From NCBI RefSeq assembly GCF_965638725.1, contig NC_134949.1, positions 41,134,151 through 41,198,150 on the forward strand: 64,000 nucleotides of DNA, given 5' to 3'. The stretch is from Aptenodytes patagonicus. Taxonomy: Eukaryota; Chordata; Aves; Sphenisciformes; Spheniscidae. Of this stretch, positions 35,200 through 64,000 are shown in pieces; the first letter of the stretch is position 1; each line of letters begins with the position of its first letter. The translations under genes were made by a program, and so were the position numbers. A model generated the notes under the pieces. It saw only the letters and a list, made by a program, of their open reading frames with translations, ran no database searches and was not told the origin of the DNA.

Positions 35200-38100
35200 A
35201 TATTTAGAGAAAAAATTTAGTTGTCTGGTTGTTGATATAAGAACATGAGATAGAGGGGATAGCTAACAACGGTTAGTCCATCGATGATATATATTTTGTG
35301 AGTAATGAGGAGCAGTGGGAATATCTGTTTATGACAGAGTGGAACACGCCTTTCATCTCTAGGCGGTTGATGTGTGGGATATGGCGGAGCTTTCTTTTCT
35401 TCTGGAGCGGTTTACTTCTACAAATGTTATTTGTGCCATCTAAAGCAAATACAAGTAATACAAAAAGGCTTTAATAGATAAATCAAGTTGTTACAATAAT
35501 TTAAGACCCGATTAAACTTCTCTCACCAGTTGTGAACAAACACTGGAGAGCTGAATCAGTATAGATTTTGTTTTTAATATCGTCAATGTGCTATCTCTCA
35601 TCGGTTAATAAGAAGAGTTACGCGGTGAAAGTCAAGGATTCACAGCTCAGCGTATCTATAGCCTTTCATTTCCTGTCCAGGAAATTACTGTGAAGCATCA
35701 CGCCTTTGTTCACTGCTGAGCATCGTGCTTCTTGGCAGCTCATTTCGCGTGGCACAGAATACATAAAGGCATTAGAACTTACATAATCAACACCTTGGTT
35801 CAAATATGCTAAGCAAGTTAGTTTCAGTATTTTTGGAGCACCTGGTTCACTTTGAAGTGTACTTGCAAAATGTTGTTGTCAAAAATTATGTTAAAATGAA
35901 ACTATGGAAGGGGGGAGGGAAATGTCTAAAACTGAGAAATGCAATGGGCGAGTCTGTCAATTATCTTGAAGAAAATCGTAATCGAACATGAATATTCAAA
36001 TGTTTAGGAGGAGCTTATTTAAGTGGAATTCTGTCATTTCTTAGAATTACAGCTATGGCTGCTAAGAAATACTACCAGCTCTTAAAGTAAAGTTTGCCTT
36101 TCCTTTTTGGGTATAATTGTTGATCTTTTCCCTTTGTATTAAGCACTCGGAGATGTTAAGGATGAGAAGGTTGCTCCTGAATTAACAGCGAGGAGCTGCT
36201 GTGGAAGGCTTGGAGTAGGTAGGCTTGCTCTGCTTCCCAACAATTAGATGAAATGCCCCGCTCTGTAGTTTCCTTCCTGCTGACAGGCAGCCTTGCAAAG
36301 GGTTGCAATCGAGAGGAACCTCATCCTCCACCAAACTGTTCCTGATTGTTGGGGATGGATTTAGTCTACGCTGAGGCTACAAACACTGTGAGAGGCCTTA
36401 ATCAGGATCATGACGGCTGAAAAAATGCCATGGGTTGGAGGTTCTGGATGTGTAAATTTCTTTTGTATGTGAATGATTTAGATTGCTTAGAATTAACAAA
36501 TATGAACTAACTCTGAATACATTTTTTGGTTACAGTTGTCAGGCTATAAAAGAGGCAATACTTGTTTAGTTCCTCCAAACCTGTTTTGTTTTTTTAATGC
36601 TTGACTTGAAGATAGTTATCTTTTGGGGGTGAGTATTTAGAACTTCATACTTTTCAATTGTAGCAGTATTCCAGTGTTATCTGTTCCAAGGTAAAAATTA
36701 CATTTATGTAGGTCTCTCCTTAAGAAAGATTTTTCTTACTTTGCCTGTTTGGGCAATTTTATTTGTTTCGAAAGTACATTCTTGAGGTCTTTTTCTTCTG
36801 TTTGAGGGCAAGAGGATAGCTTACAAAAAGGAGAATTGGCTGAAGCTTCTTGGAAGTTTGGGCCAATGTGAATGTTTATAGAATGGTTTTGATACTGGGA
36901 GGTTAAAAAAAAAAAAAACTATAAAAGGATGATACGAAGTTGCCCATAGTAATCACTTAAGGCTTCAGCTGTATTGAATACATTTAGCAAATGTGTGCCT
37001 GTCCTGGTCATCTATCCTGACTGTGTTTGCACCCAGTGAACATTGCAGCCAGTGGCCTTCAAACCCATGTCAGGTGTGGAGGTTTTGTATTCATTGTTGT
37101 GTGTAATCTTCCTAAAGAACATAAAAGCTACATGTATGTTATAACAGGTCCCGTTTGCTTTAAGAACCAGATGTGGAAACACTGTGATGTTGATTGTATT
37201 AGCAACGTTTTTGTTTTGATCTGTAGTTTAATTAAAATTAAGGTTTAATTAAAATTCAACAAGCCCAGTTTTGTCGCTAACAAGTTTTTTCTTAAAACCT
37301 TTGCATTTTTCTAATGGACAAACTTAAGATGCTGATGGTGCCTCTTCAATTATTCTCTCTAGTTTTTCCTCACATATTATTCTACAAAATGCTTTAGCCC
37401 CAGTCAGCCAAAGCAGTCAGGAATTGGATTCCTCACTACTTTCAAATATATTCTTGAGCACTGAATTAAAGCTCCATTGCTGAAACTTTTCAGCAAGCTG
37501 TAAAAAGTATTCTTCTAGTTTCCACTTTTTGAGATAATGTTTTAGTTCAGAATAAGTGAGGTGCTTTTTCTTCACTTTTCTAAATAATTTTCTGTTACAA
37601 GACTTGCCTAACTTGAAAAAAAATTTTATTGTAAATGATTCGGCATTCAGAATTTGGACCGTGAACAAGTTTTGGTACCGCTAGCACGATTCACGCATCC
37701 TAGCGCGAGGCAAATGAAGCCTTACGGAGTTTGGGATTGAATTTCTGTAGGTCAAATCTATGTTCTCCTCAAACTGTTCCTTGTTAGACAACAGAAACGA
37801 CAATGCTGAAGAGGCTAGTGAAATTTTAAAAGTGCATCTGCGAATTGATTCATGTTACAACTGTGATTGGAAAAAGGTAATTAAGTGGGCTCTGTGCAGG
37901 AGTAATCGTTTGTTTAGGAAATGCGTTAACTATTCCTCAGCCTTTTTTAGGAAATGCGTTAACTATTCCTCAGACTCAGTCAATATTCTTGTATAGATGC
38001 AACTTAAAACTGAAGTTTGGCCTGTAGAAAAGCAGGTGGTAACACGATTTTGTCTGTGGCTGGCTAAATATCTTAATATATTTTTCAAATCTGTTGACTG

Positions 38101-38960
38101 TTTTCCGAACACTTCCAGTCAGTGGCTGGTGCCATCTCCGTCTGTGTGAAGGAATCGTGGCAGAGGTCAGTGCTTGTTCTTACGGGAGAAATTCCATGAT
38201 CTGCTCTATGGTGGCTGGGATTAAAGCAGGAAATCCTAACCCTTGGTTCTCAACGTGCGTTTATGTACCTATATCTAGCTCAATAGTTGACATGACTCTA
38301 TATATGAGCATTGATAAGGTGATAAGAGACACAGATACATAACTGAGCACTTAACAGACAGATTTCATGTGTGTGCTATTATATTTGATTTATAGATGCT
38401 TTCAAATGCTTTTTTTTATGGTGTTAAAAGACGAATTGTGCTTCATGTTTAGTGGGACTTGATAATGTCTGCTGTTCATTTAAGTGATGTTATTGCAGTG
38501 CAGGCCTTGTATAAATTAAGCTTTAATTTCATTTTTCATTTAAGGTGGGGATTTTAATCTTAAACATTTTTTAAAGAATGTGTGCTGCTATTTTTCCATG
38601 TTGAATCACTGTATCTTTGGCACAAATTGAATTTTCTGATCAACTGCAAACAAAAAATGTGTTGTAGGATGTCACTTTTTGCCTCATCCAAAATTAATTT
38701 CACAATTGAGTCAAATATATATTTCAAACTGTCCATGTAATTCAAATAAATGAAGTCTTCTAGATGGATTATGTTTTGAAGGAATTAGATTATAGTATAT
38801 ATTTTGATTATACAGGCTACGTGTACCCTACCTGAACATTGGTTCTTAGACCATTTCTACATATGTATCTTGTCATTAACCAACTAACAGCAGATCCCCA
38901 TTGTGTAGAGCTCAATTTTTTTTGCCCAGGCTAGCAGTTCAGCAAATGGTGGTCACTTGT
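35200..38960. other. Intergenic DNA, no gene seen
   Basis: AT-rich sequence between TBC1D15 and the LTR element. It holds a 28-bp tandem duplication (37913-37973). An 83-codon lysine-rich antisense frame (37417-37668) resembles nothing I know. I see no promoter or conserved exon. Confidence 0.7.
37913..37973. repeat. Tandem duplication of 28 bases, period 33
   Basis: The segment beginning TTTAGGAAATGCGTTAACTA and ending CCTCAG occurs at 37913-37940 and again, identically, at 37946-37973. Perfect identity suggests a recent duplication. Confidence 0.95.
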
Positions 38961-38972
38961 TTCCCCTCTGCA

Positions 38973-39535
38973 TGTGGTGTGGTTGACCCCGGCCAGCAGC
39001 CAAGCACCCACCTGGCCTCTGGCCCACTCCTCTCTCCCATGGGATGGGGAGAAAATGGAAGGCAAAGAAGGGTCATAGATTGAGACAATGACAATTTAAA
39101 AGGGAAAGCAAATGCTGCTCCCACAAGCAAAGCGCAAAGAGGATTTCATTCAGTACTGCCCGCGGGCAGGCAGATATCCAGGCACTTCCTGGAAAGCAAG
39201 GACTCCGCACAGGTTCCTTGGAAAGATAAACGCCATGACCATGAATGTCCCTGCTTCCTCCTCCTTTCCCTGAGCTTTTATTGCTGAGCACAATGGTATG
39301 TGGTATGGAATATCCCTCTGATCAGTTTGGGTCATCTGTCCTGGCTGTGTCCGCTCTCAACCTCTCGCCCACCCTGGGGGGGAAGAAGGGAGAAAGCTTC
39401 AATGCTGTGCAGGCAGGGTTCAGCGACAGCTGAAACACTGGTGTGTTAGCTACACGGTTCTGGGCACAACCCCAAAGCACAGCACCATACGGGCTGCGAT
39501 GAGGGAAGTTAACCCCATCCCAGCCTGGCCCGCTT
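38973..39535. mobile_element. Avian endogenous-retrovirus solo LTR (diverged)
   Basis: The sequence runs from TGTGGTGTGGTTGACCCC, through GGCCAGCAGCCAAGCACCC and GGTATGGAATATCCCTCTGA, to GTTAACCCCATCCCAGCC. This is the order of landmarks I remember for a widespread bird ERV LTR of about 560 bases. It is markedly GC-richer than its surroundings. I see no internal retroviral genes on either side, so it is a solo LTR. The far end is diverged and no clear target duplication is visible. Which strand is sense is uncertain. Confidence 0.65.
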
Positions 39536-39539
39536 TGGG

Positions 39540-40350
39540 GTGATGACAGCCGTTCTTGATGGTGTCTGAGATCACGCTAGAAATAAATTAATCCTTCATA
39601 TTGAAGATGACACTTTTTAAGTGCCCATTTAGACCTGACGCAAAAAATATCTGTATTACATACAAGCAAATTATATTCAGCTGTTCTGTCGCTTGTCATA
39701 ATTCAATGAGATGCAACACCAGAAACTTTTCCAAAACACTCTTGATGTATGAATTGGTCCAGGTGTCCTTTAGGTTACATGGGCGCGTGCCACCTTTTGG
39801 GCATTGGTCTTGGAGAGCTTCCACACACTCTTCTGGTTTTACTGTTAAAGTAACTGATGCAGGAGACCAAGAAAGTCTCTGAAGTACAGATATTTGGGTT
39901 CGGGGACTTGATAATTCCTCAAGCAGCAAAACAGTACAACTACTGCTACCAAAAGTGGCACTACCGATTCCTTGTTCTCTGCCCTGTGCTGCTACATCTT
40001 TTATGCTGGTATGATTAATTTGTGCAGTGTATGGTGAACCACATAAAGGAGCTGATAAATTTCAGACTTAACCAATTCTTTTAGCCAGATCAATCATACC
40101 ACACGTTTTTTCACCGTGAGGCATATACCTGAGTATATACATACAGCAAGTTTGTTAAAATCATAATTTGCAATATTGAAAGGCACTTTTAAAAGCTTGT
40201 GAATAATAAACTAGCTAGACTATCTCCTCTTGGAAGGCATGTCTGTCTTCTGCCAGATGCTTGTCCAATCTGTTCGGAGAATACCTTTGTAGATCCTGCA
40301 GTCTTAGGCAAGCACTTTTCAGGTGTTCGTAGACTTCCAGGGCAGACTGA
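39540..40350. other. Intergenic DNA, no gene seen
   Basis: Sequence between the LTR and the CR1-type fragment. Short open frames on both strands do not resemble known proteins. It may contain further decayed retroposon material. Confidence 0.5.
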
Positions 40351-40354
40351 ATGG

Positions 40355-41000
40355 TCACATGCAGCTGGCAATTTTCTGTAACTTCTGACTCCCTTCATAT
40401 GAGCTCTGCCTTCTTTTGTAATTGTGCAGCTGGTCATCTACAAGTAGCCCTCCCCCCACCAAGATCTGTTTAAATTTTGTAACTGTTACAGCATCTCTGA
40501 GGTAGGTACAGTCTGGGAATTTACAGGTGGTCTCTACACAGTCATTTAGGCTATTATTAAATAGTACAGGAGTGAGGGCAGGTACTTGTGGCCCTCCTGT
40601 TCTCTGCACCCTTCCGTTTAACAGTGAACCCACCCCTTTGTCCAATCTATTAGTTTCATCTGGACTTGGTTTCCTTATCTGTCTTGTGAGAATGTTATGA
40701 GAGACCATGCCAAATGCTTCACTACCATCAAGATGAATGACATGTATTGTTTTGCCTTGGTCCACAGGACTGTCATAAGAGGAAATGAGATTTGCTTGAC
40801 TCAATTTGTTCTCAGCAAATCCATCTTGACTGTTTAATCATCTGTTATCTCCTAGGTCTTTACAAATAATTTCGGTACTTCTGTTTTCTCAAACAAATGA
40901 AATTAGACTGGTCCATAATTCTTCAGCCCTTCCTCCTCCCCAATATCTTCTTAAAAATGGACATAATTTTGGCCTTTTCCCAGTCTTTTGTCACTTGTCC
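40355..41000 (-). mobile_element. CR1-type LINE reverse transcriptase fragment (degenerate)
   Basis: Read on the minus strand, the order of motifs matches the CR1/L3 LINE reverse transcriptase. DWEKAKIMSIFKK (about 40960-40996) comes first, then NYGPVSF, SQANLISSYDSPVDQGKTI and HVIHLDGSEAFGMVSHNIL, then PVLFNNSLNDCVETTCKF. The upstream part needs several frame shifts; the last 149 codons (40355-40804) are open. The catalytic FADD box appears as FPDC, so one catalytic aspartate is missing and the enzyme is dead. Both ends are truncated or diverged. Confidence 0.75.
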
Positions 41001-41009
41001 ATCCCCCGA

Positions 41010-44000
41010 GTTCTTAAAATAGTTATTGATTTAATAATTGATTTAATGAGCCTACTCTGTAAGCATGGCTTCTGCGCCAAGTCATTTGCTACGATCAGAC
41101 TTATCCCAAGTATTCTCCAACATTGCTTTATCTTGTTAAAAGCTAAGAGCTTACCTCTCTGCCCTTGCTATTAATATGATAGACCCCAGTCACAGTTGAT
41201 TCTTTTAGCAAAGAATGATGTTAAAAAAACCCCAAAACATTAAATACTTAGATAATTTTAAGTTTTTTCTGTTTTGTCCTTTCCTCGTGTTCAGTAGTGG
41301 TCTAATACTTCAATTCTTCTGGCTGCTGGAAAAAATTGCTTTTGATGTCCTATACTAATTACTTTGAACCACAGCCTTTGTCTATGTGTTAATGTGTTAT
41401 GCTGCCTGTATTTAATAGCTTGGTCCTAGTTTTCATCTCCTGTAAGCTACTTTTTTTAATTGAAGGTAATGACAAACTAATGACTTATGATACTTCTAGT
41501 AAAAGCGTAGTAGAAGACTACACTTCCTCTACAGTGAAACAGTTTCCTGATGAAACTCTATTTTTTTCCTGAAGCAAGGAAAGAATTATCTTCTGCACTG
41601 GGTTTCCTCCCCTTGGATGTAGTAATAACTGGATTTACTGAAGTCCTCTTTTCTGAAATTGTCAGTTTCTGCTTTCTTCTCTTTTTTGGCTGAAGACCGT
41701 GAATTCATTTTATGTTCATTCTTCACGCAGTCCACCTTCTGCATAATATTTTCAACCAGTTCCTCTCCTCTCTGATCCAAATCCTGGATCAAAATTTATC
41801 ATTTGTATTCCCAGATCTTCCTAGCCAGTCTATCATTTGGTAGCTATCCTTTCCCAACAGCTGTTGGTTCATTAAAATCTTCTTAGTGTTATTAGAACTT
41901 GGGGTGATTTTGCTGGCTGCGTGAAAACCTGTGCTTCCCGTATCTTCATGACTTAAAAATTAGGTCTGTGTTCTCATCACAGATTTTTCAGCAGCCCTAT
42001 CTCACTCAGAGAAATGGACTTTCAAGTTGGTGTGTTCCTTTTGATAATCTAGGAACAGATTGTACATCTTTCTTTCCTGTTGCAAGAAGCTCCTTTGGCT
42101 AGCTCACTTGTCAATTATTTCACAAAGTCCTTGTTTTACCAAATAAATGATGATTTGCTTAGGTATCGAGACTTCTATTTTCTGCTTGCGTCAACATCTC
42201 TTGCATTAATAAGAAGAGTATCTGTTCTCCTTGCCTTTTTGACCTTACACTGAATAACGTTCTTTTCATTTTTAGATCCTTGTGAAGTTCACCTTTCTTC
42301 ATGCTTTTTTGATACTTTTTCATAGCTTCATTTCTTTCCCTGTTCTGCCACGCTATGACTTCAAAGTTCTCCTTCCTGCTGTAGCACAACTGTAGACAAA
42401 GACTTGGTGGTGATCTGGGAGAGCCAGAGATAAATTCGGATTATTTCTTGGTGTATACTAGCTACCCTGCACTGTGAATTTTATCCTCCTGTTAAAATCA
42501 AATGGAAGGTCTAAAGGTTGCTAGTAAATATCATCAAACTATGGTAAATGTTACAAATAGTTTTAAGGAAAACTATGCTGAAATGGACAGTCAGTATCTC
42601 TAAAGGGGGAAAATGACTCAAACATTGAAAACATCTCACAGACTTGCTTCTGTCTGTGAGAATTCTGCATTTTTTAAGCTTAAAAAGTGCATAGCTTAGG
42701 AGTTCAGACGATGGTGACTGTTCTCTCATAGGAGGAGAGGAAAACGTATGTGTGTAAACTAAAGATGATCTTGGAGTTTCTGATTTCTGATGATAGGCAG
42801 TAAGATGCCTTTTAGAAATAGAAGTAAGCTTATCTCTGTGCTAGACAGCTACCTTTATTTCTATCAGCATTAACTCCATCTCCCAAAGTGAAATAAGATT
42901 GCTCTGTGGCACCCTGACATACATTCTAAACCAGGTATTTTTGAATAACTGCTTCAATGAACTTCCAGTTTTTTGGCCAGGGATTTTAAGTGTTCACTTG
43001 TTACGTATATGGCACTGTGAGCTATAATTGAACTCTAAACAAAAACTGTAGTTTAGCAGTAATCCCAGAGCCATATACCAGCTCTGTTGTACTGTAGCTA
43101 GAACAAAGAAGAAATAAACATTTTCAGTCCATAAATGTGTGTCCTTTAATCTGGCATTGATATGGGAAAGTCCACCTACAAAATACAAGTTGCAAAAGAA
43201 GAACTTCCTCTCCAGGGAGAATCAGTCTCTCTGTGGGATTCACGGGCGGGCAGCATGGTTACAATAGTTGAATCATTTGAGTCTTCCCTGCCTGTTATAC
43301 AATACCTGCCAACATAAGGTACCTTTGTTTGTTTTGCATTCATGAGTCATCCTGAAGAGGCTATGAGCGACAGAAAACCTTTGCCATGCTCTAGTTACTG
43401 CACAGAGCTGTGATAAGATAGCAAGGCTACTGGGTAGTAGGGTCACTGATTTGTGTGATGTCCCAGCTGGCATCTAACAGTAGATAAAATCGTGCTCTGT
43501 CATGCCAGTAGGAGAAAAGCCTGCTCAATAGAGCTTGGTTTCATCGTTGGAGCATTCATAAATTGTTCAGCTGCAGGAACTTGTGTCTAGGTATCTCAGG
43601 CGTAGCAGGTAGGCATATAAAAGTCCAAAGACTCCAACTTGCTTTCCCATTATTAAAAATAATGAATAAACATGACAGGGAATATCTCTTGATAACTTAG
43701 GATATGAAACTGAACTACCACACGTAGACATGCTTTCCCCTAACTGGGAAAATGAAGCAAAACTTTGTGTGTTAGCATAACAAAAATGATTGATTTGCAT
43801 TACAGGAGCAGGTAGAGGAACCAAATATTATTACAATCTTACTGTCAAGCAGAAGAAAGGATCCTTATTGCATTTTACACATGGGAAACTTTGCAAAAGC
43901 AAGGCTAGAAGGGTTTGCTTCACGCCTCCCATGAGTTCTGAGGCAGCTGCGAACCCATCCTGGTCCTGAACATCAAGCATGTCCATCCATTTTAAGAGGG

Positions 44001-45340
44001 GGGTCATCTGACTGACAACGGCCGGTTTAGACTGGAAGCTTTTGCTGGTTTTTGTTAGTTGTGATAAATGGTAAGATGAGCTATGAAACGGTTTCAAATC
44101 TTCTGTTGTGCTTCTGTGTTGGTCTCTTTTTAAGAGCAAAGCAAATTCCCTGATGATGCAGATATATAAATGCTAGTTATAAGATGCTGAGTCTAGCAAG
44201 GCTAAAGGCACTGAGGTTGTGAAGGGAGGCAGCCTGCAGCTGAGTTAGATGTGATGTGAAGCTTAGTACTATGAGTGATACCTCCTGCAACTTGCCTTGT
44301 GCAGGTCCCTGCTCAGCATCTCAGCTTCAGTGGATCTGGTTTTAACTTTTTCCTCTCAATCTGTGCCATCTGTATGTATACCAAGTCAAGGCCACGTGAT
44401 GCCAGCTGTCACGTTCAGCTAGGTTGCCCCTGTTCGGAGAGGCTGCAGGGCAAATCACCAATGGCGCTTTTCAAGGGGAAGCGGTGACCGTTTCCCCCGC
44501 CTGGTGTGTTGGAACAGAGAAAACTGTGTATGTATTTGAAGGAAACTTACTGAAATACAGCTCCCAATCTAAATGTGCTTGTCCTACACTCTGTAAGGTA
44601 ACCTATTTATTCAAAGTAGGTCATGGAAAAGTTTTGGAAAATGGGAGAAGCAGGGAGGAAAATTATAGGGAGAGCAAGTGACAATGGTAGGCGACAAAAT
44701 GAGTGTTTAACCTCAGAATGTTAGTGTAAGAGAAATTAAAAATCTAAAACAATTTCACAAGTAGGTTTGAGATACTGAGACAGTACCTTAACACTGCAGT
44801 CAAGTTACTGTCTCAGCAGTTGCCTTCTGCTCACTTTAAAATTTCTGAGCTAATAGTAGTCTGAAAATAAGTAGTAAACAAATTCTTAAAAAAATATATA
44901 AATCCTTACACCAGAGACATGAGTATTTCAGAGACAAGTGAAGTTGTCATATACATATAAATAAAAAGACCTCCACAATCTGTATGGGATTGTTTTACCT
45001 TAATAGGTGATTAATTGCTTTATTGATGTTGTGGTTAGAAGAGAGTCTTATGATCGGAGAAAGCCCTTACACAGCCATTGCTGTCTCGACTAAAAAGCTT
45101 TCTCCAGTTAAGCATTCTCTTTGCATGTCATCAATCACCCTTCAATGTTTAAGGTATGATAAGTCTTTCATTACAAGATATAATTCCTATCCCTTAATAC
45201 AACTTCTCTGAACCAGCCTATGTTTTTCAAAGCAGTACTCTGTAAGAGGGAGAGAGATGAGTTTGTACATCAAAGAATTTCTCACATCAAAACCCCAGCA
45301 CAACTTTTCTGTGTAGAAACTCAGCCCCTACTTTTCTTTG
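41010..45340. other. Intergenic DNA upstream of TPH2
   Basis: No gene recognised. At 41580-42400 the minus strand has lysine- and glutamate-rich frames broken by stops, possibly the 5' part of the LINE at 40355-41000 or another decayed coding copy. An 11-bp hairpin with a 20-base loop lies at 44775-44816. Regulatory elements for TPH2 could lie here but I cannot point to one. Confidence 0.5.
44775..44816. repeat. 11-bp inverted repeat with 20-base loop
   Basis: CTGAGACAGTA pairs exactly with TACTGTCTCAG across a 20-base loop, upstream of TPH2. It is the right size for a small hairpin but far from a typical microRNA precursor stem. Confidence 0.7.
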
Positions 45341-45950
45341 ACGTGCTGTCCCCACGTCCCCACTGGGCCCTGTCTCGGCACTGCTGGGCCTATTCCTTCC
45401 CCAGGGCCACCCAGAGCCCCTGGGGCCTCGGGCAGCGTGCCCCTGGGCCGTAAGCCCTGCCCTGCCGCTCACCCTGCCCACGGCGGGCGGAAAGGGCAGG
45501 CTCGTTCGGCTTCCCGGGTTGGGTTCAAAGCGGTGTTTCCCTGCCCGAGGCAGGCGGCCGAGCCGGGTGACCGCCGCCGACCGCGCAGGGCCGTGCCCCG
45601 CAGCAGGGCCGAGGCGGGCAGCGGTGTGAGGGAAAGGTGAAGGCGTCGCCTTCCCCCAGGGGCGGGCGGGGGGAGCCGCCCCGCAGCGGGGGCCTCCGGG
45701 GTTGCGGTCGGCACAGCTCCCCCGGGGCGCCCGCAGCCCTCCTGGCCCTGGGGGGGCTCCTGCCGCGGCGCGGGCGGCGAGGCTGGGCAGCGCCGGAGGC
45801 GACACCGCTCCCCGTCCCGCCCCGGCGGCGCTGGCGGTGCGTGGCGGCGGCTGAGGTAAGCGGGGACCGTGGGCGTCCATCTGCCGGCGGCTCTCGTCAC
45901 CCGGAGACGGGTCTCCCCTAATCGGGTTTCCATCAGTCGCCGCGGGGGCG

Positions 45951-45958
45951 TATAAAAG
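45951..45958 (+). promoter_or_regulatory. TPH2: TATA box of TPH2
   Basis: TATAAAAG lies 66 bases before the ATG, in the right place for a short 5' UTR. It is directly preceded by the EGR-like site GCGGGGGCG. Confidence 0.85.
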
Positions 45959-46016
45959 GAGCCGCCGCGGGGCGACGCGGGCAGAGCGCGGCGCTGCCCC
46001 CCGCCCGGCCGGCCCC

Positions 46017-64000
<17,984 letters not shown>

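Noticed and set aside
37417-37668. 83-codon lysine-rich antisense frame
   Set aside because: I considered a transposase remnant, but there is no zinc-binding or catalytic motif and no terminal inverted repeats nearby.

Overview
The window is vertebrate nuclear DNA, most likely from a bird and probably a neoavian. Its coding exons match two vertebrate genes. Its repeats include CR1 retroposon ends carrying the typical 'AATCATAGAATCATAG' terminal octamers and a long terminal repeat (LTR) of the kind common in bird genomes. Introns are mostly 0.3-5 kb, and two CpG islands mark the promoters. There are no bacterial-type operons and no CRISPR array. I found no tRNA or rRNA gene.

Layout. (1) 1-34012: TBC1D15 on the + strand, a Rab GTPase-activating protein. 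A CpG-island promoter and the first coding exon are at 187-210, and 17 coding exons in total give a 667-residue protein that looks complete. The 3' UTR follows, with polyadenylation signals up to about 35166. (2) About 35200-45340: intergenic DNA with no recognisable gene. It holds a solo-LTR-like element (about 38973-39535), a degenerate minus-strand CR1-type reverse transcriptase fragment (about 40355-41000), a region of decayed minus-strand coding-like sequence, and small duplications and hairpins. (3) About 45340-64000: the 5' part of TPH2 on the + strand, the neuronal tryptophan hydroxylase. It has a CpG island, a TATA box at 45951, the start codon at 46017 and seven coding exons (the first 314 codons). 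The remaining exons, including the iron-binding catalytic core, lie beyond the window. From what I recall, the same TBC1D15-TPH2 neighbourhood exists on human chromosome 12, so this looks like conserved synteny.

The two genes are neighbours and not known functional partners. TBC1D15 acts in Rab7 control at late endosomes, lysosomes and mitochondria. TPH2 catalyses the first and rate-limiting step of brain serotonin synthesis.

Most worth a second look: an apparent decayed version of the mammalian TBC1D15 cassette exon (17289-17340); a 108-bp GC-AG intron in TPH2 (52255-52362); a 21-bp footprint of an LTR, reduced to its two ends but still flanked by a 5-bp target duplication (27368-27398); and a perfect 15-bp hairpin (29323-29356). 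I did not find an undescribed biological system. The window is an ordinary, well-conserved gene pair with some interesting decay and splicing details.
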